From positions 47,169 to 111,168 of the forward strand of contig NZ_CAIUXT010000061.1 of assembly GCF_903903185.1 (NCBI RefSeq): 64,000 nt of DNA, given 5' to 3'. This DNA is from an uncultured Rhodoblastus sp. Lineage in GTDB: Bacteria; Pseudomonadota; Alphaproteobacteria; Rhizobiales; Beijerinckiaceae. How positions within the stretch are numbered: position 1 is the first letter of the stretch; every line of letters begins with the position of its first letter. Positions 53,768 through 62,592 of this stretch are shown in pieces. The translations under genes and the position numbers were made by a program. The notes beneath the pieces are model-generated. The model was not told the DNA's origin. It ran no database searches and saw only the letters and a list, made by a program, of their open reading frames with translations.

Positions 53768-54024
53768 TAGAAAAGACCCTGTTTCGAGTGCAAACCGCAG
53801 TAACTGGCTTCCCATTCTTCGGGGCTCATCGGCACTGCCTGTCTAAAGAAGGTGATCACGGACCCGCCCCGGATTGCGCGACCAGCGGCAACTTCATCGC
53901 GCCAGTCGTTCATCTTGGCTGCGATTTCCTCTTCGCTGAATGGGCTGTCAGCCAGAATGGATTCCGGATAGTTGGGGGCCTGTCCTTCAATTCGGGTCAG
54001 GCGAGTGTGAAGGCTGGTTCTCAT
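53767..54024 (-). CDS. Small phage protein (85 aa)
   Basis: Starts MRTSLHTRLTRIEGQAPNYP; the mature part is acidic with FSEEEIAAKMNDWRDEVAAG. The basic start followed by R-L-x-R-x-E recurs in the 55041-55757 and 63227-63499 products. It overlaps the upstream gene (TGATG) and the downstream virion-like gene (TAATG). Confidence 0.6.
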   Translation of the reverse strand: MRTSLHTRLTRIEGQAPNYPESILADSPFSEEEIAAKMNDWRDEVAAGRAIRGGSVITFFRQAVPMSPEEWEASYCGLHSKQGLF

Positions 54025-54266
54025 CACGAGCCCCTGACCGGATTGGCGCGGCATCCGCAATGATCTGGGACGGCGGCGTCGTGGCTTGCCTCGTTCGCAG
54101 TCGGAATGATTTTTTCGGCGATGGCCCGACGCAGCAGTTCGGGGGGCGTTATCCCGGTTTTTTCCGCAATGCGCTCTATCGCGGCGCGAGCGCCCTTCGG
54201 CAAATAAACGCTGACTTTTTCGGGAAAGCGCGGGGCGGCGTTTCGGAATGCGGCGGTGGCGAACAT
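54024..54266 (-). CDS. Small ribbon-helix-helix-like protein (80 aa)
   Basis: RFPEKVSVYLPKGARAAIER followed by IAEKTGITPPELLRRAIAEK has the strand-helix-helix pattern of CopG/Arc regulators. First gene of the three-gene operon leading to the large virion-like protein; could be its regulator. Confidence 0.6.
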   Translation of the reverse strand: MFATAAFRNAAPRFPEKVSVYLPKGARAAIERIAEKTGITPPELLRRAIAEKIIPTANEASHDAAVPDHCGCRANPVRGS

Positions 54267-54670
54267 GGCGAGCCCTCAAAAATCAAATAGTGAGCCCATT
54301 GTGAATGAGGTCGCGTCGGCGTCTACGGAGGTTCTGTTGAAGTTGCGAAGATTGGAGATTTTGCGGGATTTGTAGCGGTGCGCGGAATTCAATTCGCTTG
54401 AAATGAAATCAGGATTTCAAGATTGGGTACACGTCACCTTGGGGGTTTGTTTCAACTTGAAAGGGAACTTCCTAAATCGCCTGCTTAGGTATTCCAGTGG
54501 TAGCCTCACTGGTAACCAACCGAGTGGTAACCCCTTTGCTCGCCTTGGCGGGAATGTCTTGCGTCTAGCCCTTGTCTTTGGCGCGGCGGTTTCCTCAACC
54601 GCCTGATTGGGCTTTCTACTGGCAACCTCACTGGCAACCGCCTCTCGAACCCTGTTCGCACTGTCCGGGC
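54267..54670. other. Non-coding region with repeats
   Basis: No convincing gene. It carries the promoter side of the 54266-50714 operon and the five-copy repeat described at 54495-54640. Confidence 0.5.
54495..54640. repeat. Five copies of an 11-bp CACTGGTAACC-type repeat
   Basis: CAGTGGTAGCC (54495), CACTGGTAACC (54507), GAGTGGTAACC (54522), TACTGGCAACC (54618), CACTGGCAACC (54630), starts 12 and 15 bp apart in the first group and 12 in the second. Iteron- or operator-like. Confidence 0.55.
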
Positions 54671-54979
54671 TCAGATCAGGGCGGCCAATCCGCACCGCTC
54701 GAAATAGGCGCGCACCTTGGGCGATGAACGGTCGCCGCCAAGATATTCCGCCAGGGCGTTGCCATCGCCATCCAGCAGCATGCACAACGCCGGCGCCGAA
54801 ACCTGCCATGGGCCGTTAGCTACGCGCCGGCCAATATCATGGACCGCGCACCATGTGCGCACCGTGGATTCCGACCTTCCCGCAATTTCCGCCGCCCGAC
54901 GCAGCGAAAGCGCTTCACGGCGATCATACGGCCTGAGCACATGGGCCCCCATATCGTCGGCCTGTTCGAAAAGCGTCAT
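54671..54979 (-). CDS. Small helix-turn-helix protein (102 aa)
   Basis: SLRRAAEIAGRSESTVRTWC with the preceding LRPYDRREA forms an HTH typical of small phage DNA-binding or terminase-small-subunit-like proteins; the C-terminal part (LDGDGNALAEYLGGDRSSPK) is acidic. Ends next to the repeat cluster, which it may bind. Confidence 0.6.
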   Translation of the reverse strand: MTLFEQADDMGAHVLRPYDRREALSLRRAAEIAGRSESTVRTWCAVHDIGRRVANGPWQVSAPALCMLLDGDGNALAEYLGGDRSSPKVRAYFERCGLAALI

Positions 54980-55040
54980 ATGCTGCTCCGGATCAGAAAT
55001 TCGCAGCCCCTCGCCACGCTTCCGCGCGTCGGCGACGGCG

Positions 55041-55757
55041 TCAGTGATGCTTCGCTTTCTTTGGCATCACGTGTTCTCCCGAAGCGCCGATGCCGAGACG
55101 ATCCAATTTTCCCGCGATGTAACCTCTGAGTTCGTCATCGCTCATTTGAGAGAAATCGCCAGGGCCGCCGCGCTCCTGTTTGTCGACGATCAGTCCGGCG
55201 ACTTTCGCTTTGCTCATTGACGCGGAGACGGCAGCAGCGATCTGGCCTTTTTCCAAAGCCACGCGGCGCGCCTGTTCGAGCTCCACCAAAATCGTTTCAA
55301 CGCTCACCTTGGCCGCAGATGCCTTCGCCTGCTCCAGATGACCGATAAGGGAATCCGGGAAGTACCTTTGCCTTTTGAACTCTGCCGGAATGGCGTCGTA
55401 CAAGGTCTCTAGAGCTTCCAACGTTGCCGGTGATTTGAGCCACGCATTCAGGTCGCGACCGTTGCGCGGCTCGGCGCCTGCCGCAACAAGGATTTTGTCG
55501 AGACCTGGGGCAAATCCATGGAGAATGAGGCGGCTTAACTCGGCATCAGAAAGCGTGCTGATGTCGACCGACCCCGCTTGAGGAAGGCGTGAGACATCGT
55601 CTTCAGTCAAGGCGGCGCGCGATCCCTCTTCGGGAAGGTAATGATAGACGATGACCGCGAAGATGGGGTCGAACAGCACGGCGGTTTGAGGATCAAGTCC
55701 CGCTGACTCTTGCGCGCATTCGATGCGTTTCAGGCGGGTAAGGTTCGTTTTGTGCAT
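55041..55757 (-). CDS. Phage protein, terminase-small-subunit-like C-terminus
   Basis: A 238-residue protein. The N-terminus MHKTNLTRLKRIECAQESAG resembles other small proteins here. The C-terminal MSKAKVAGLIVDKQERGGPG then MSDDELRGYIAGKLDRLGIG resembles the end of phage small terminase proteins. ATG 55757 is taken; a GTG at 55763 overlaps the upstream stop. The call is tentative. Confidence 0.6.
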   Translation of the reverse strand: MHKTNLTRLKRIECAQESAGLDPQTAVLFDPIFAVIVYHYLPEEGSRAALTEDDVSRLPQAGSVDISTLSDAELSRLILHGFAPGLDKILVAAGAEPRNGRDLNAWLKSPATLEALETLYDAIPAEFKRQRYFPDSLIGHLEQAKASAAKVSVETILVELEQARRVALEKGQIAAAVSASMSKAKVAGLIVDKQERGGPGDFSQMSDDELRGYIAGKLDRLGIGASGEHVMPKKAKHH

Positions 55758-55759
55758 GG

Positions 55760-56206
55760 TCACTGGCCTTTCCCAAATCGGCTTTCGATCTCGTTCAGCC
55801 GCCGCTCGAATTCCATCGTTTCGATTGCCCGCCGGCGCACTTCCAGGACGCCGGCCGCCGCAGTGGCCTCTTCAGGCGTAATCTTGCCTTCCGCCATGGC
55901 GCCGACGATTGCAGCCATAGCCGCCGCGAGGTCGTCTGCGGTTTCGATCTTCGGTAAGGTCAAGTTGATGGGCCGGCCCTTCCGAACTGGCGCGATGCGC
56001 TCGACCACGATGCGCGCCGCCGTCATGTCGCCGTCCTTGGCCTTGGCGATGATCGCGCGAACGACCGCCTCGGCCTCATCTTCCATGAGCTTTTCCGCCA
56101 AGATGGTGGACTTGTGCCGCGCGCCCTTCGGTTTCCCCTTGGGGTTGCCTGATCGGCCTTTCTGAAAAGGTGAGCCGCGCTGCTTTCCCGCTGCATTTTC
56201 AGCCAC
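55760..56206 (-). CDS. DUF5681 phage protein
   Basis: A 148-residue protein with the DUF5681 core FQKGRSGNPKGKPKGARHKS, KLMEDEAEAVVRAIIAKAKD and ERIAPVRKGRPI. DUF5681 genes normally sit beside phage terminase genes. GTG 56206 with GGGGG upstream aligns with the ATG of the paralog at 62787 (both begin AENAAGKQRG). The paralogs share most of their sequence but are on opposite strands. Confidence 0.82.
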   Translation of the reverse strand: MAENAAGKQRGSPFQKGRSGNPKGKPKGARHKSTILAEKLMEDEAEAVVRAIIAKAKDGDMTAARIVVERIAPVRKGRPINLTLPKIETADDLAAAMAAIVGAMAEGKITPEEATAAAGVLEVRRRAIETMEFERRLNEIESRFGKGQ

Positions 56207-56240
56207 AGGAGCCCCCTTTTTGCTTCTCAATGGGCGAAGG

Positions 56241-56352
56241 CGTCACAACCGTTACAAACGTTACATTTGCAACGCCTGTAACGATCACCGATGCGTCACA
56301 TACGTCACACCCCCCCTTTAGGGGGTGTAACGATGTAACGCTGTAACGGTGT
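56241..56352. repeat. Dense GTTACA/GTCACA repeat cluster with central hairpin
   Basis: Tandem TGTAACG units at 8-bp steps (56326-56348), CGTTACA-type units at 9-bp steps (56249-56265), two CGTCACA units near 56294-56307, and a CCCCCC-TTTA-GGGGG hairpin (56310-56325). Right after the RepA-like gene; iteron-like. Confidence 0.6.
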
Positions 56353-56374
56353 GGGGCGCACATCGGAGAGCGGA

Positions 56375-57535
56375 TCACGGCAACCATATGAAACGCTCCC
56401 CGTCGACGACGCCGGCAACGAGGTCTTGCCGATCGATTGCGTTCTTGATCCCGCGCCATAAAGCCGTGCGGATCGTATTGGGCTCTTTGTCCGCCTGGCG
56501 CTCGTAATAGACGTCGCGGATGCGGGGTTCGGCGACAGCGCGGACCATCGGGCCGTCCATAAACGACCTGATCTCCCGACCATGAGCGCCCAAGGCTTCC
56601 CTGACGCATGCCATAAGCAAGTTTGCCGATGGCGGCGGCTTTGGTTTCCCAGCGGCCTTTTTGGGCTTTACGCCGACGACCTCGGTGATGCTCTCGACCA
56701 CAAGGGAAGATATTTCGTCGCCGTCCTCGTCCACGGCAAGAACAACGCGTTTAAGCTTCACGTCGAAGGCAAGGCCGCCGATCTCGTCCTTTGCCTTCTC
56801 GACCGTCACAACAGAGACGCCGCGCGCCTCGTCTTTTTTCACGGACCAAACGACGTCGGCGGCAGCGGGCAAGCTGGAATGGCCGCGCGCGCCGTTCTCG
56901 ACGTTCTTGCCGGAATGATGGATGACGAGCACGGCGCATTTGAAATGAGCGGCCAGGACGTTGGCATTGGCGATTAGCGCCGTCATCCCGGAGCCGTTCT
57001 CTTCGGCGCCGTGAAGCACCTGCGAAACCGTATCTATCGTGATCAAGCGCAACGTGAGGCCCTTTGGCCGCGATTCGATGCTGAGCCGCAACTTTTCGAG
57101 GTCGCCCTTGTCGGTTCCGAGATTGGGCGCCGCGCTAATCAAATAGAACGGCAGCTTTTCACGTTTCAGGCCATGGGCTTCGCGATAGGCAGCAATTCGT
57201 TTGCGGAAGCCTGCCGCGCCCTCAGCCGCCACATAGCAGACGGAGCCGGTCTGAACCTTCTTGCCTGCCCAAGGTTCGCCCTGGGCAATCAATAAGGCCA
57301 GATCGGTGACGAGGAAGCTTTTGCCGCAACCGGATGGCCCATAGACCACAACGAGGCCTTGCGATGGCATGAGACCCTTAACGGTCCATTCCTCGCGCCC
57401 GCTGAAGGTGATTTCTTCGAAGGCTTCAATTTTGAAAAGCTTTGCGGCTTCGTCCTGTTTAGGCGCGGCATGTGGTTCAAATGCTTGACGCCGAAGATCG
57501 CGCTCGGCCTGTTCCAAGGGAACTATCGAGTTCAT
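56375..57535 (-). CDS. RepA-like AAA/RecA-fold ATPase (replicative helicase type)
   Basis: A 386-residue ATPase: Walker A VVYGPSGCGKSFLVTDLAL, Walker B-like LRLITIDTVSQVL and the HHSGKN motif (AVLVIHHSGKNVENGARGHS) that marks the hexameric RepA/RSF1010-type helicase family. Used by phages and plasmids for replication start or primosome loading. The ATG overlaps the upstream gene's stop. The repeat cluster downstream could be its origin. Confidence 0.85.
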   Translation of the reverse strand: MNSIVPLEQAERDLRRQAFEPHAAPKQDEAAKLFKIEAFEEITFSGREEWTVKGLMPSQGLVVVYGPSGCGKSFLVTDLALLIAQGEPWAGKKVQTGSVCYVAAEGAAGFRKRIAAYREAHGLKREKLPFYLISAAPNLGTDKGDLEKLRLSIESRPKGLTLRLITIDTVSQVLHGAEENGSGMTALIANANVLAAHFKCAVLVIHHSGKNVENGARGHSSLPAAADVVWSVKKDEARGVSVVTVEKAKDEIGGLAFDVKLKRVVLAVDEDGDEISSLVVESITEVVGVKPKKAAGKPKPPPSANLLMACVREALGAHGREIRSFMDGPMVRAVAEPRIRDVYYERQADKEPNTIRTALWRGIKNAIDRQDLVAGVVDGERFIWLP

Positions 57536-58131
57536 GCGGCGGCCCTCCGAGCATCCTTGTTGACGAAGATCGGGGGTGATGGACGCGTGAGCGCCTGTTT
57601 CAATTTTCCTCCGAAAACGGCGTTATCGACGAGCAGCGAGTGACCTTCGAGTTGGAAGGAAGCGCGCGCCGGATCGGCGATGAAAACGCCGCGCCGGTCC
57701 GCCTTCAGCCAATCGAGCGCCGTTTCATGTACCGGCAACGGTTCGTCGAAGCGCGGGGCGAGGATGTTGTTTTCGCCGAGCATTGAGAGTCGTCCGAGCC
57801 AAAGCCTCACTTCTCCCGTCCTGGGCGTCCAGGCGGCAATGTCCGCAATCTCGCAGTCAATGTCCCGCGCCAGAATAATCAGGGCCCGCTGGGGCCGCTG
57901 AGGATCACGCAAATAGGAGGTGAATTCAAAGCCCTTGTCCAAAAATTCCACTTGGGCCGCTGTCACCGGAAAGCCGTCGAACGGAGCAGGATCACGGGCG
58001 AGCGCCAGAGGCGGAACTCCCATCGAAAGGAGCCACTCGAATCCGGTCTGCCGAATTTGCGAATAGTTCTCGCGCCAAGCCGCAAGAATGTCAGCCTCGC
58101 CAAGGGCCATTTGCGAAAGGGCATCGCTCAT
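57532..58131 (-). CDS. Hypothetical phage-island protein (199 aa)
   Basis: Begins MSDALSQMALGEADILAAWR, with the middle region FEFTSYLRDPQRPQRALIIL and ending in SPPIFVNKDARRAAA. Pattern resembles small proteins encoded next to phage helicases; function unknown. It overlaps the helicase and the RuvC-like genes by four bases each. Confidence 0.6.
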   Translation of the reverse strand: MSDALSQMALGEADILAAWRENYSQIRQTGFEWLLSMGVPPLALARDPAPFDGFPVTAAQVEFLDKGFEFTSYLRDPQRPQRALIILARDIDCEIADIAAWTPRTGEVRLWLGRLSMLGENNILAPRFDEPLPVHETALDWLKADRRGVFIADPARASFQLEGHSLLVDNAVFGGKLKQALTRPSPPIFVNKDARRAAA

Positions 58132-58610
58132 TTGCTGCCCTCCCGCATCATGCCGGCGATGGCGATCAATGCCGCTTCGGCGCGGTCGATGTCCATCTTG
58201 CGGGCAAAAAGATCGGCCTGACCCGGCCATCTCGCGATTGCAACAGCGCGGGCGGAATCCTTGTTTTCCTTGCCGGCGAGGATGCCGGCGGCGCGTTTCC
58301 AGACCGGCGGCGCGACCATCGTCACGGGAACGCCGCACGCAGCGAGCACCCCTTCGATTACGCCGCGCGATCGGCCAAAGCCGAAAGCACCAACGGCGCC
58401 TTCGCCAGGACGCGGCCCAACAAGCTCGCAATAGGCCTTGGTGGCGTGGCTCTTGTAAATGATCGACGCCAGCAGCGGCGCGTTGATCGCCCTGCGGTTT
58501 TTTGCGCCGTCGGCGAGCGTCGGCATGTCGTGAATTTGGACAATATCCCCGTTCGGGCCGATGACGACGACGGCGCCATTAACGCCCGGGTCAATTCCGA
58601 TGCTGATCAT
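58128..58610 (-). CDS. RuvC-like Holliday junction resolvase of phage type
   Basis: A 160-residue RNase H-fold nuclease. MISIGIDPGVNGAVVVI carries the first Asp; CELVGPRPGEGAVGAFGFGR supplies the Glu and the glycine-rich loop; the C-terminal DIDRAEAALIAIAGM gives the last acidic pair. It is unlike the core RuvC at 5.1 kb. Coupled by ATGA overlaps to both neighbours, in a replication/recombination operon with the RepA-like ATPase. Confidence 0.82.
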   Translation of the reverse strand: MISIGIDPGVNGAVVVIGPNGDIVQIHDMPTLADGAKNRRAINAPLLASIIYKSHATKAYCELVGPRPGEGAVGAFGFGRSRGVIEGVLAACGVPVTMVAPPVWKRAAGILAGKENKDSARAVAIARWPGQADLFARKMDIDRAEAALIAIAGMMREGSK

Positions 58611-58810
58611 GACCGCACCCCGCGCGGTCCGAGGCCGGCCAGGGCGGCGATGGTCGACGCTATTTCCGGCGCGAGGCCATAGCGGCGATATAGGAATTGA
58701 AGGACGATGGTTTCTGCGGTATGTTCCCGGTTGATCGCCGCCAAGCTGATCGAATTCCGGACCCGGTATGCGCCCGCCAGCGCTGCCGGGTTCAACTTTT
58801 TGTCGACCAT
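58607..58810 (-). CDS. Small hypothetical protein (67 aa)
   Basis: VDKKLNPAALAGAYRVRNSI then AINREHTAETIVLQFLYRRY; helical, basic. Overlaps the RuvC-like start by four bases and the AlpA-like gene stop. No family recognised. Confidence 0.55.
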   Translation of the reverse strand: MVDKKLNPAALAGAYRVRNSISLAAINREHTAETIVLQFLYRRYGLAPEIASTIAALAGLGPRGVRS

Positions 58811-59049
58811 TATTCAGCGGCCTCCGCCCTGCGTTCGGAGGTGCTGCGCACGGGCCGGCCGATCTTGCCGTTCGCCCAATTGTCGAGCTTCTCTTCAGTG
58901 TAGAGAGGAGTGCGGGGTCCCGCATAGAAAATTTCGGGGCCGCCGCCGACGGTCGCGAGCTTGGCTAGGGTCCTGGGCGCACCGAAACCATACTTGCTTT
59001 TGAGATATTCTCCTGCCTGCTTGCGGCGGAGGTATTGAACTTCGGGCAT
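58810..59049 (-). CDS. AlpA/excisionase-like DNA-binding protein
   Basis: A 79-residue protein: YLRRKQAGEYLKSKYGFGAP then LAKLATVGGGPEIFYAGPRT and LYTEEKLDNWA, the winged-helix layout (HTH, G-G-P-x-F wing, D-x-W-A end) of AlpA-type regulators. First gene of the 59049-56375 replication operon. Confidence 0.75.
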   Translation of the reverse strand: MPEVQYLRRKQAGEYLKSKYGFGAPRTLAKLATVGGGPEIFYAGPRTPLYTEEKLDNWANGKIGRPVRSTSERRAEAAE

Positions 59050-59141
59050 TGCGGTTTCCCTATAAACGTTGGAATAACCGCATCTTTTCTTAATATTACT
59101 GCCCGATATAGTCGCCCGATATTGTAACGATAAAAATAATA

Positions 59142-59969
59142 TCAGGCGCTTTCCGGCAAGGCCCGGAGTTCGACTAGCAGGGCGACCAGGTTGTTCCCTA
59201 TCGTCTTCTCTGTGATCGGAGGTGCCTCAGGGTGCGTTTCCTTGATCCATTTGTTCATCAATCGAGCGATGTCCGACTTTTTGATGCCCACGGGAAATCC
59301 GGAAAACCGCCCGCGAACCTCTTGTTCTATGAGCCACCAGCTTGAGGGCTTTCCCGCCGCGCCAGTCCTGTAAATGATTTCAGGCGTTATTGAAGGTCCG
59401 GCAGGTGCGCCGATCTCGTTAGGACCAGAGGACGATTTAATGTTTATGATGTCACCCACGAGAACATGGAGCCGAGTCCAAGATAACTCTCCGTCTCTCC
59501 TAATTATGTCCCCATCGCATTGGGGCCATTTTTCGTAATCACCAAATTCAAGAGACGAGTGCCTAGGCCGAATAATGTTCTGAAATATTTCGTCATCTCT
59601 CGCGACAGGTGAAATAATATTTATGGTGACTTCATCGAAAAGGTCGATTGAAAGTTGGCTGACGGTGTCGTCTCCCTCTTTCAGCCCGTAAACTTGGAGA
59701 ACCCCATCTCTGATAGCGTCCATCAGTTTTTTGATGGCTGCGTCCCACTTGCCCGCAAGTTCAGCTGAAATCCCGTATGAAGCTCCACCACCTGGGCCAT
59801 CAAAGTTTACGTTTTGAACGCTGAACGCGGTATCCGACGCGCAGCCGGGCCGTTCTTCCATCGCGAATGGTTCGAGTGTATCGCTTTCACTGACAATCCA
59901 TTGAAGCGCCAGCCCCAACGGAGCCTTCTTGTATTCCCACCAGCTGAAGAACGATAAAGGCGTTGTCAT
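59142..59969 (-). CDS. Hypothetical phage-island protein (275 aa)
   Basis: A 275-residue soluble protein (MTTPLSFFSWWEYKKAPLGL; QVYGLKEGDDTVSQLSIDLF; ending in HPEAPPITEKTIGNNLVALL). The last ~70 residues resemble a helical DNA-binding or dimerisation tail shared in part with the 60476-61237 product. Low GC. Function unknown. Confidence 0.6.
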   Translation of the reverse strand: MTTPLSFFSWWEYKKAPLGLALQWIVSESDTLEPFAMEERPGCASDTAFSVQNVNFDGPGGGASYGISAELAGKWDAAIKKLMDAIRDGVLQVYGLKEGDDTVSQLSIDLFDEVTINIISPVARDDEIFQNIIRPRHSSLEFGDYEKWPQCDGDIIRRDGELSWTRLHVLVGDIINIKSSSGPNEIGAPAGPSITPEIIYRTGAAGKPSSWWLIEQEVRGRFSGFPVGIKKSDIARLMNKWIKETHPEAPPITEKTIGNNLVALLVELRALPESA

Positions 59970-60079
59970 TTTTGGCGTCTCTGTTCATCCCGCGCATCCG
60001 CACGCTTTCGAGTGACACGCGGAAACCGGGTGATGCGTCCCGACTTGTCGGCTGGCTAGCCTATCCGCGTTTCGCCATT

Positions 60080-60361
60080 CTACATTTGTTCTTTGGGACT
60101 TTCCTCCTTTTTCTGTTCGTTTCCACTGGTGAAATCCATCGGGCCGGACAGGCGGCATTCAGCCCAGCCGTCGAGGTCAGCGGGCTCATAAACCGGGTAG
60201 CGGCCGAATTTGCGGAACACGGGGCCGCCACCGTGGACGGCGAGTTTGGCGAGATGTTGCATCGAACAGGGCGCGCCATAGCGTGATTCCAGGTAGGCGG
60301 ATGCTTCGCGGCGGCGGAGAAATTGCGGCGCTGCTTTCGAGGTTTGGTCTTTTTTGGTCAT
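60080..60361 (-). CDS. AlpA-like DNA-binding protein
   Basis: From MTKKDQTSKAAPQFLRRREA: LRRREASAYLESRYGAPCSM, LAKLAVHGGGPVFRKFGRYP, VYEPADLDGWAECRL follow the same layout as the 58810-59049 product, its paralog. Likely excisionase or activator for this island. ATG 60361 is taken at the domain start; the frame runs 30 codons upstream. Confidence 0.75.
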   Translation of the reverse strand: MTKKDQTSKAAPQFLRRREASAYLESRYGAPCSMQHLAKLAVHGGGPVFRKFGRYPVYEPADLDGWAECRLSGPMDFTSGNEQKKEESPKEQM

Positions 60362-60475
60362 GTCTTCCACTTTTCGTTCATGCCCAATCATGTCGGGAAT
60401 GAGCGAAGCATGGTCGAAGATTTCCGGTGATGCATTCCGCAAATTGAGCATGCGTAACTTGCGCAGGCGCTCCGC

Positions 60476-61237
60476 TTATTGGCCACTTAACAATTTCCTT
60501 GCGCGCAAGACGGTATCGCGACTTGGAGCAGCCGGAGGACCGTTCTTTTCGGCGTAGGCTCGGACGGCTTGGTAAAACGCCGTCTGGCCCTTCTCTCGGC
60601 GGGATGGCAAATTCCTCCCATATAGACGGATGATCAGGTCCATGGCGTCCTCGAGGCGCGGCGATGATTGGTCGGCTTTGTCGATTTGATTTGCGCCGTC
60701 TCCCACCTTGTCGCCGACATGGACAAAATACGCAGGGTCCCGACCATAACGGGCCAAATCATCGCACCAGTTCTCGACAGCGAAATAAGCCAAGCCGTTC
60801 GTCGGGATGATTTCAAAGAATTGGGAAAGGGGCGTTCCGATCTTGGCGACCACTGTGCATGTGCCAGTGCGCAGCGCGTTGCGAAATTCTCCGGCCATTT
60901 CTTGCCAAATATCGTTCAGTGCGATCCGCAACGATTCGGCAGTTGCGTCGTCGATAAACAACGGGGCTTCGAATCGCAGGGGGTGGTCATAGAAATTCCA
61001 CCCATCCCCGCTCAAAAAGACCTTGCCGTCGTCGCGAGAGAAAAACACCCTCTTGGCGCCGGCGAGTAGCAGGCGATTTTCGAACTCCCGAACTTCGGGC
61101 TCGTCTAAATGGCCTAAATTGCCTTCGCTGTCGTCATGAGCACCTGATCCATACACAAAAGGCGCCCTCGATAAAGGCACCCAATCCGGATCAGGCTCGC
61201 TTATCCGGAGTTCGCGCTGCTTGCTTCCGCTCGCCAT
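60476..61237 (-). CDS. Hypothetical phage-island protein next to integrase (253 aa)
   Basis: From MASGSKQRELRISEPDPDWV (47 bases inside the 3' end of int). Contains FFSRDDGKVFLSGDGWNFYD and a C-terminal helical part (RREKGQTAFYQAVRAYAEKN ... VLRARKLLSGQ). Related in its end to the 59142-59969 product. Function unknown. Confidence 0.6.
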   Translation of the reverse strand: MASGSKQRELRISEPDPDWVPLSRAPFVYGSGAHDDSEGNLGHLDEPEVREFENRLLLAGAKRVFFSRDDGKVFLSGDGWNFYDHPLRFEAPLFIDDATAESLRIALNDIWQEMAGEFRNALRTGTCTVVAKIGTPLSQFFEIIPTNGLAYFAVENWCDDLARYGRDPAYFVHVGDKVGDGANQIDKADQSSPRLEDAMDLIIRLYGRNLPSRREKGQTAFYQAVRAYAEKNGPPAAPSRDTVLRARKLLSGQ

Positions 61238-62588
61238 TCTTCGTCGCTTTCCGTTTAGGAAGGCGGATAACGTTGCTCTTGCGATCTGAAGTGGCAAAGG
61301 CTGCCGCGACCTGGCCGCCGATCTGCTCCACAGCGCTTCGCGCCACCTTCTCGTGGACGTGAGCATAGCGGGCGGTTGTTGAAGCTTGGTTATGTCCGAG
61401 CAGTTTACCGATTACCGGCAGACCGAGAGAATCCCCGACGCCGAGCGAAGCGAAGCTGTGGCGCAAGTCATGGATGCGAGTGCCGTCGGGTAGGCCGGCT
61501 GCCTTGCGGATGGCATCCCAGGGGTTTTTGAGATCGGCGCGCGGCTGACCTTCGACATCGCCGGGAATGACGTGTGGATTGCCCTTGATCCGAGGCAGCG
61601 TCCGGAGGATATCAACCGCAGCATCGGGGAGCATCAGAATTTTTTTGCCCGTCTTCGATGTGGGCAGGTTGATGACCTTCAGATTGAAATCGACCCATTC
61701 CCACTTTGCTTTCAGGATTTCACCTTTGCGCGAGCCGGTCAGCGCAATGAGGCGGATGCCCGCGAGCGCGAAGGAATCGATGATGCGGAGCCTGTTCTTC
61801 GCCTTGGGGGCGTGCTTCGCGTTGGGTCCGTTTTCGTCAATCTGCCAAGGCAGGCCAACCGTCTCCGCGTCAGACATCGCGTTCCCCAGCATGGTCAGCT
61901 GTTCAACCGACAGGAAGACCTCTCTCCCTTCCTCTTTATAATGCTGAATCCCTTGTACCGGATTTTCAGGCCCGACCTGATGCTTCGTCCTCTTCGCCCA
62001 GCCCCAAATGCTCGAAAACACGCGAAGCATCATATTTGCGGCCGAAGGGGTGTCCTTCATTTTCGCGTGGGCGCCGGAGAAAGTTTCCGTCGAAATATCG
62101 ATCATCCGGCGACGGCCGACCATCGGCTTAAGCGTGTTTTTGATGATCGCTTTGTAATTCTCGCGGGTCACTTCGCCGAGTTTCGGGAAATGTTCCGCCT
62201 CGTAGAGGTCGGCAATCTCGTTGAATGTCAGGACGTTCCGCGATTTCGCCCGCGCATCAACCGGATCAATGCCGCGCTCGATGTCGCCAAAAAGTTTCTT
62301 GGCGTCCGACCTGGCTTGTTCCGGCGTCAGCTTGCCATATTCGCCGAGCACGTAACGGCGCGATCGCCCGTGCATTCGATATTGTATGATGAAGGCCTTC
62401 GCTCCGACGGCGCGTTCTCCGTCCGCCGCCACGTCCGCCTTGTTGGGCCGATACGCAACCACGCCAAAACCCGACAGGCATCCCTTTCCCGCGTCCCATA
62501 GAATATCGCGGTCCTTGCCCGGTGGGCAGACCAGCGCATCGACGGTGGTTTTGGTGATTTTTCCTCGCGCCACTGGTTTTCGCTCCAA
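61191..62588 (-). CDS. int: Tyrosine-recombinase integrase
   Basis: A 465-residue integrase: an N-terminal arm-binding domain of the DUF4102 kind (GAKAFIIQYRMHGRSRRYVLG), a SAM-like core-binding domain and a catalytic domain with Arg in LTGSRKGEIL, His-x-x-Arg in HDLRHSFAS, His in LLGHNQAST and nucleophile Tyr in TTARYAHV. Complete. The start is TTG 62588, close to a CGGTAAGC repeat pair. It catalyses insertion, presumably into tRNA-Thr. Confidence 0.95.
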   Translation of the reverse strand: MERKPVARGKITKTTVDALVCPPGKDRDILWDAGKGCLSGFGVVAYRPNKADVAADGERAVGAKAFIIQYRMHGRSRRYVLGEYGKLTPEQARSDAKKLFGDIERGIDPVDARAKSRNVLTFNEIADLYEAEHFPKLGEVTRENYKAIIKNTLKPMVGRRRMIDISTETFSGAHAKMKDTPSAANMMLRVFSSIWGWAKRTKHQVGPENPVQGIQHYKEEGREVFLSVEQLTMLGNAMSDAETVGLPWQIDENGPNAKHAPKAKNRLRIIDSFALAGIRLIALTGSRKGEILKAKWEWVDFNLKVINLPTSKTGKKILMLPDAAVDILRTLPRIKGNPHVIPGDVEGQPRADLKNPWDAIRKAAGLPDGTRIHDLRHSFASLGVGDSLGLPVIGKLLGHNQASTTARYAHVHEKVARSAVEQIGGQVAAAFATSDRKSNVIRLPKRKATKNGERKQAARTPDKRA

Positions 62589-62592
62589 TTTA

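Noticed and set aside
56305..56609. Minus-strand frames through the GTTACA cluster (translating to Val-Thr repeats)
   Set aside because: They overlap the end of the RepA-like gene and start without a proper site; the repeats make more sense as DNA elements, though translation cannot be excluded.
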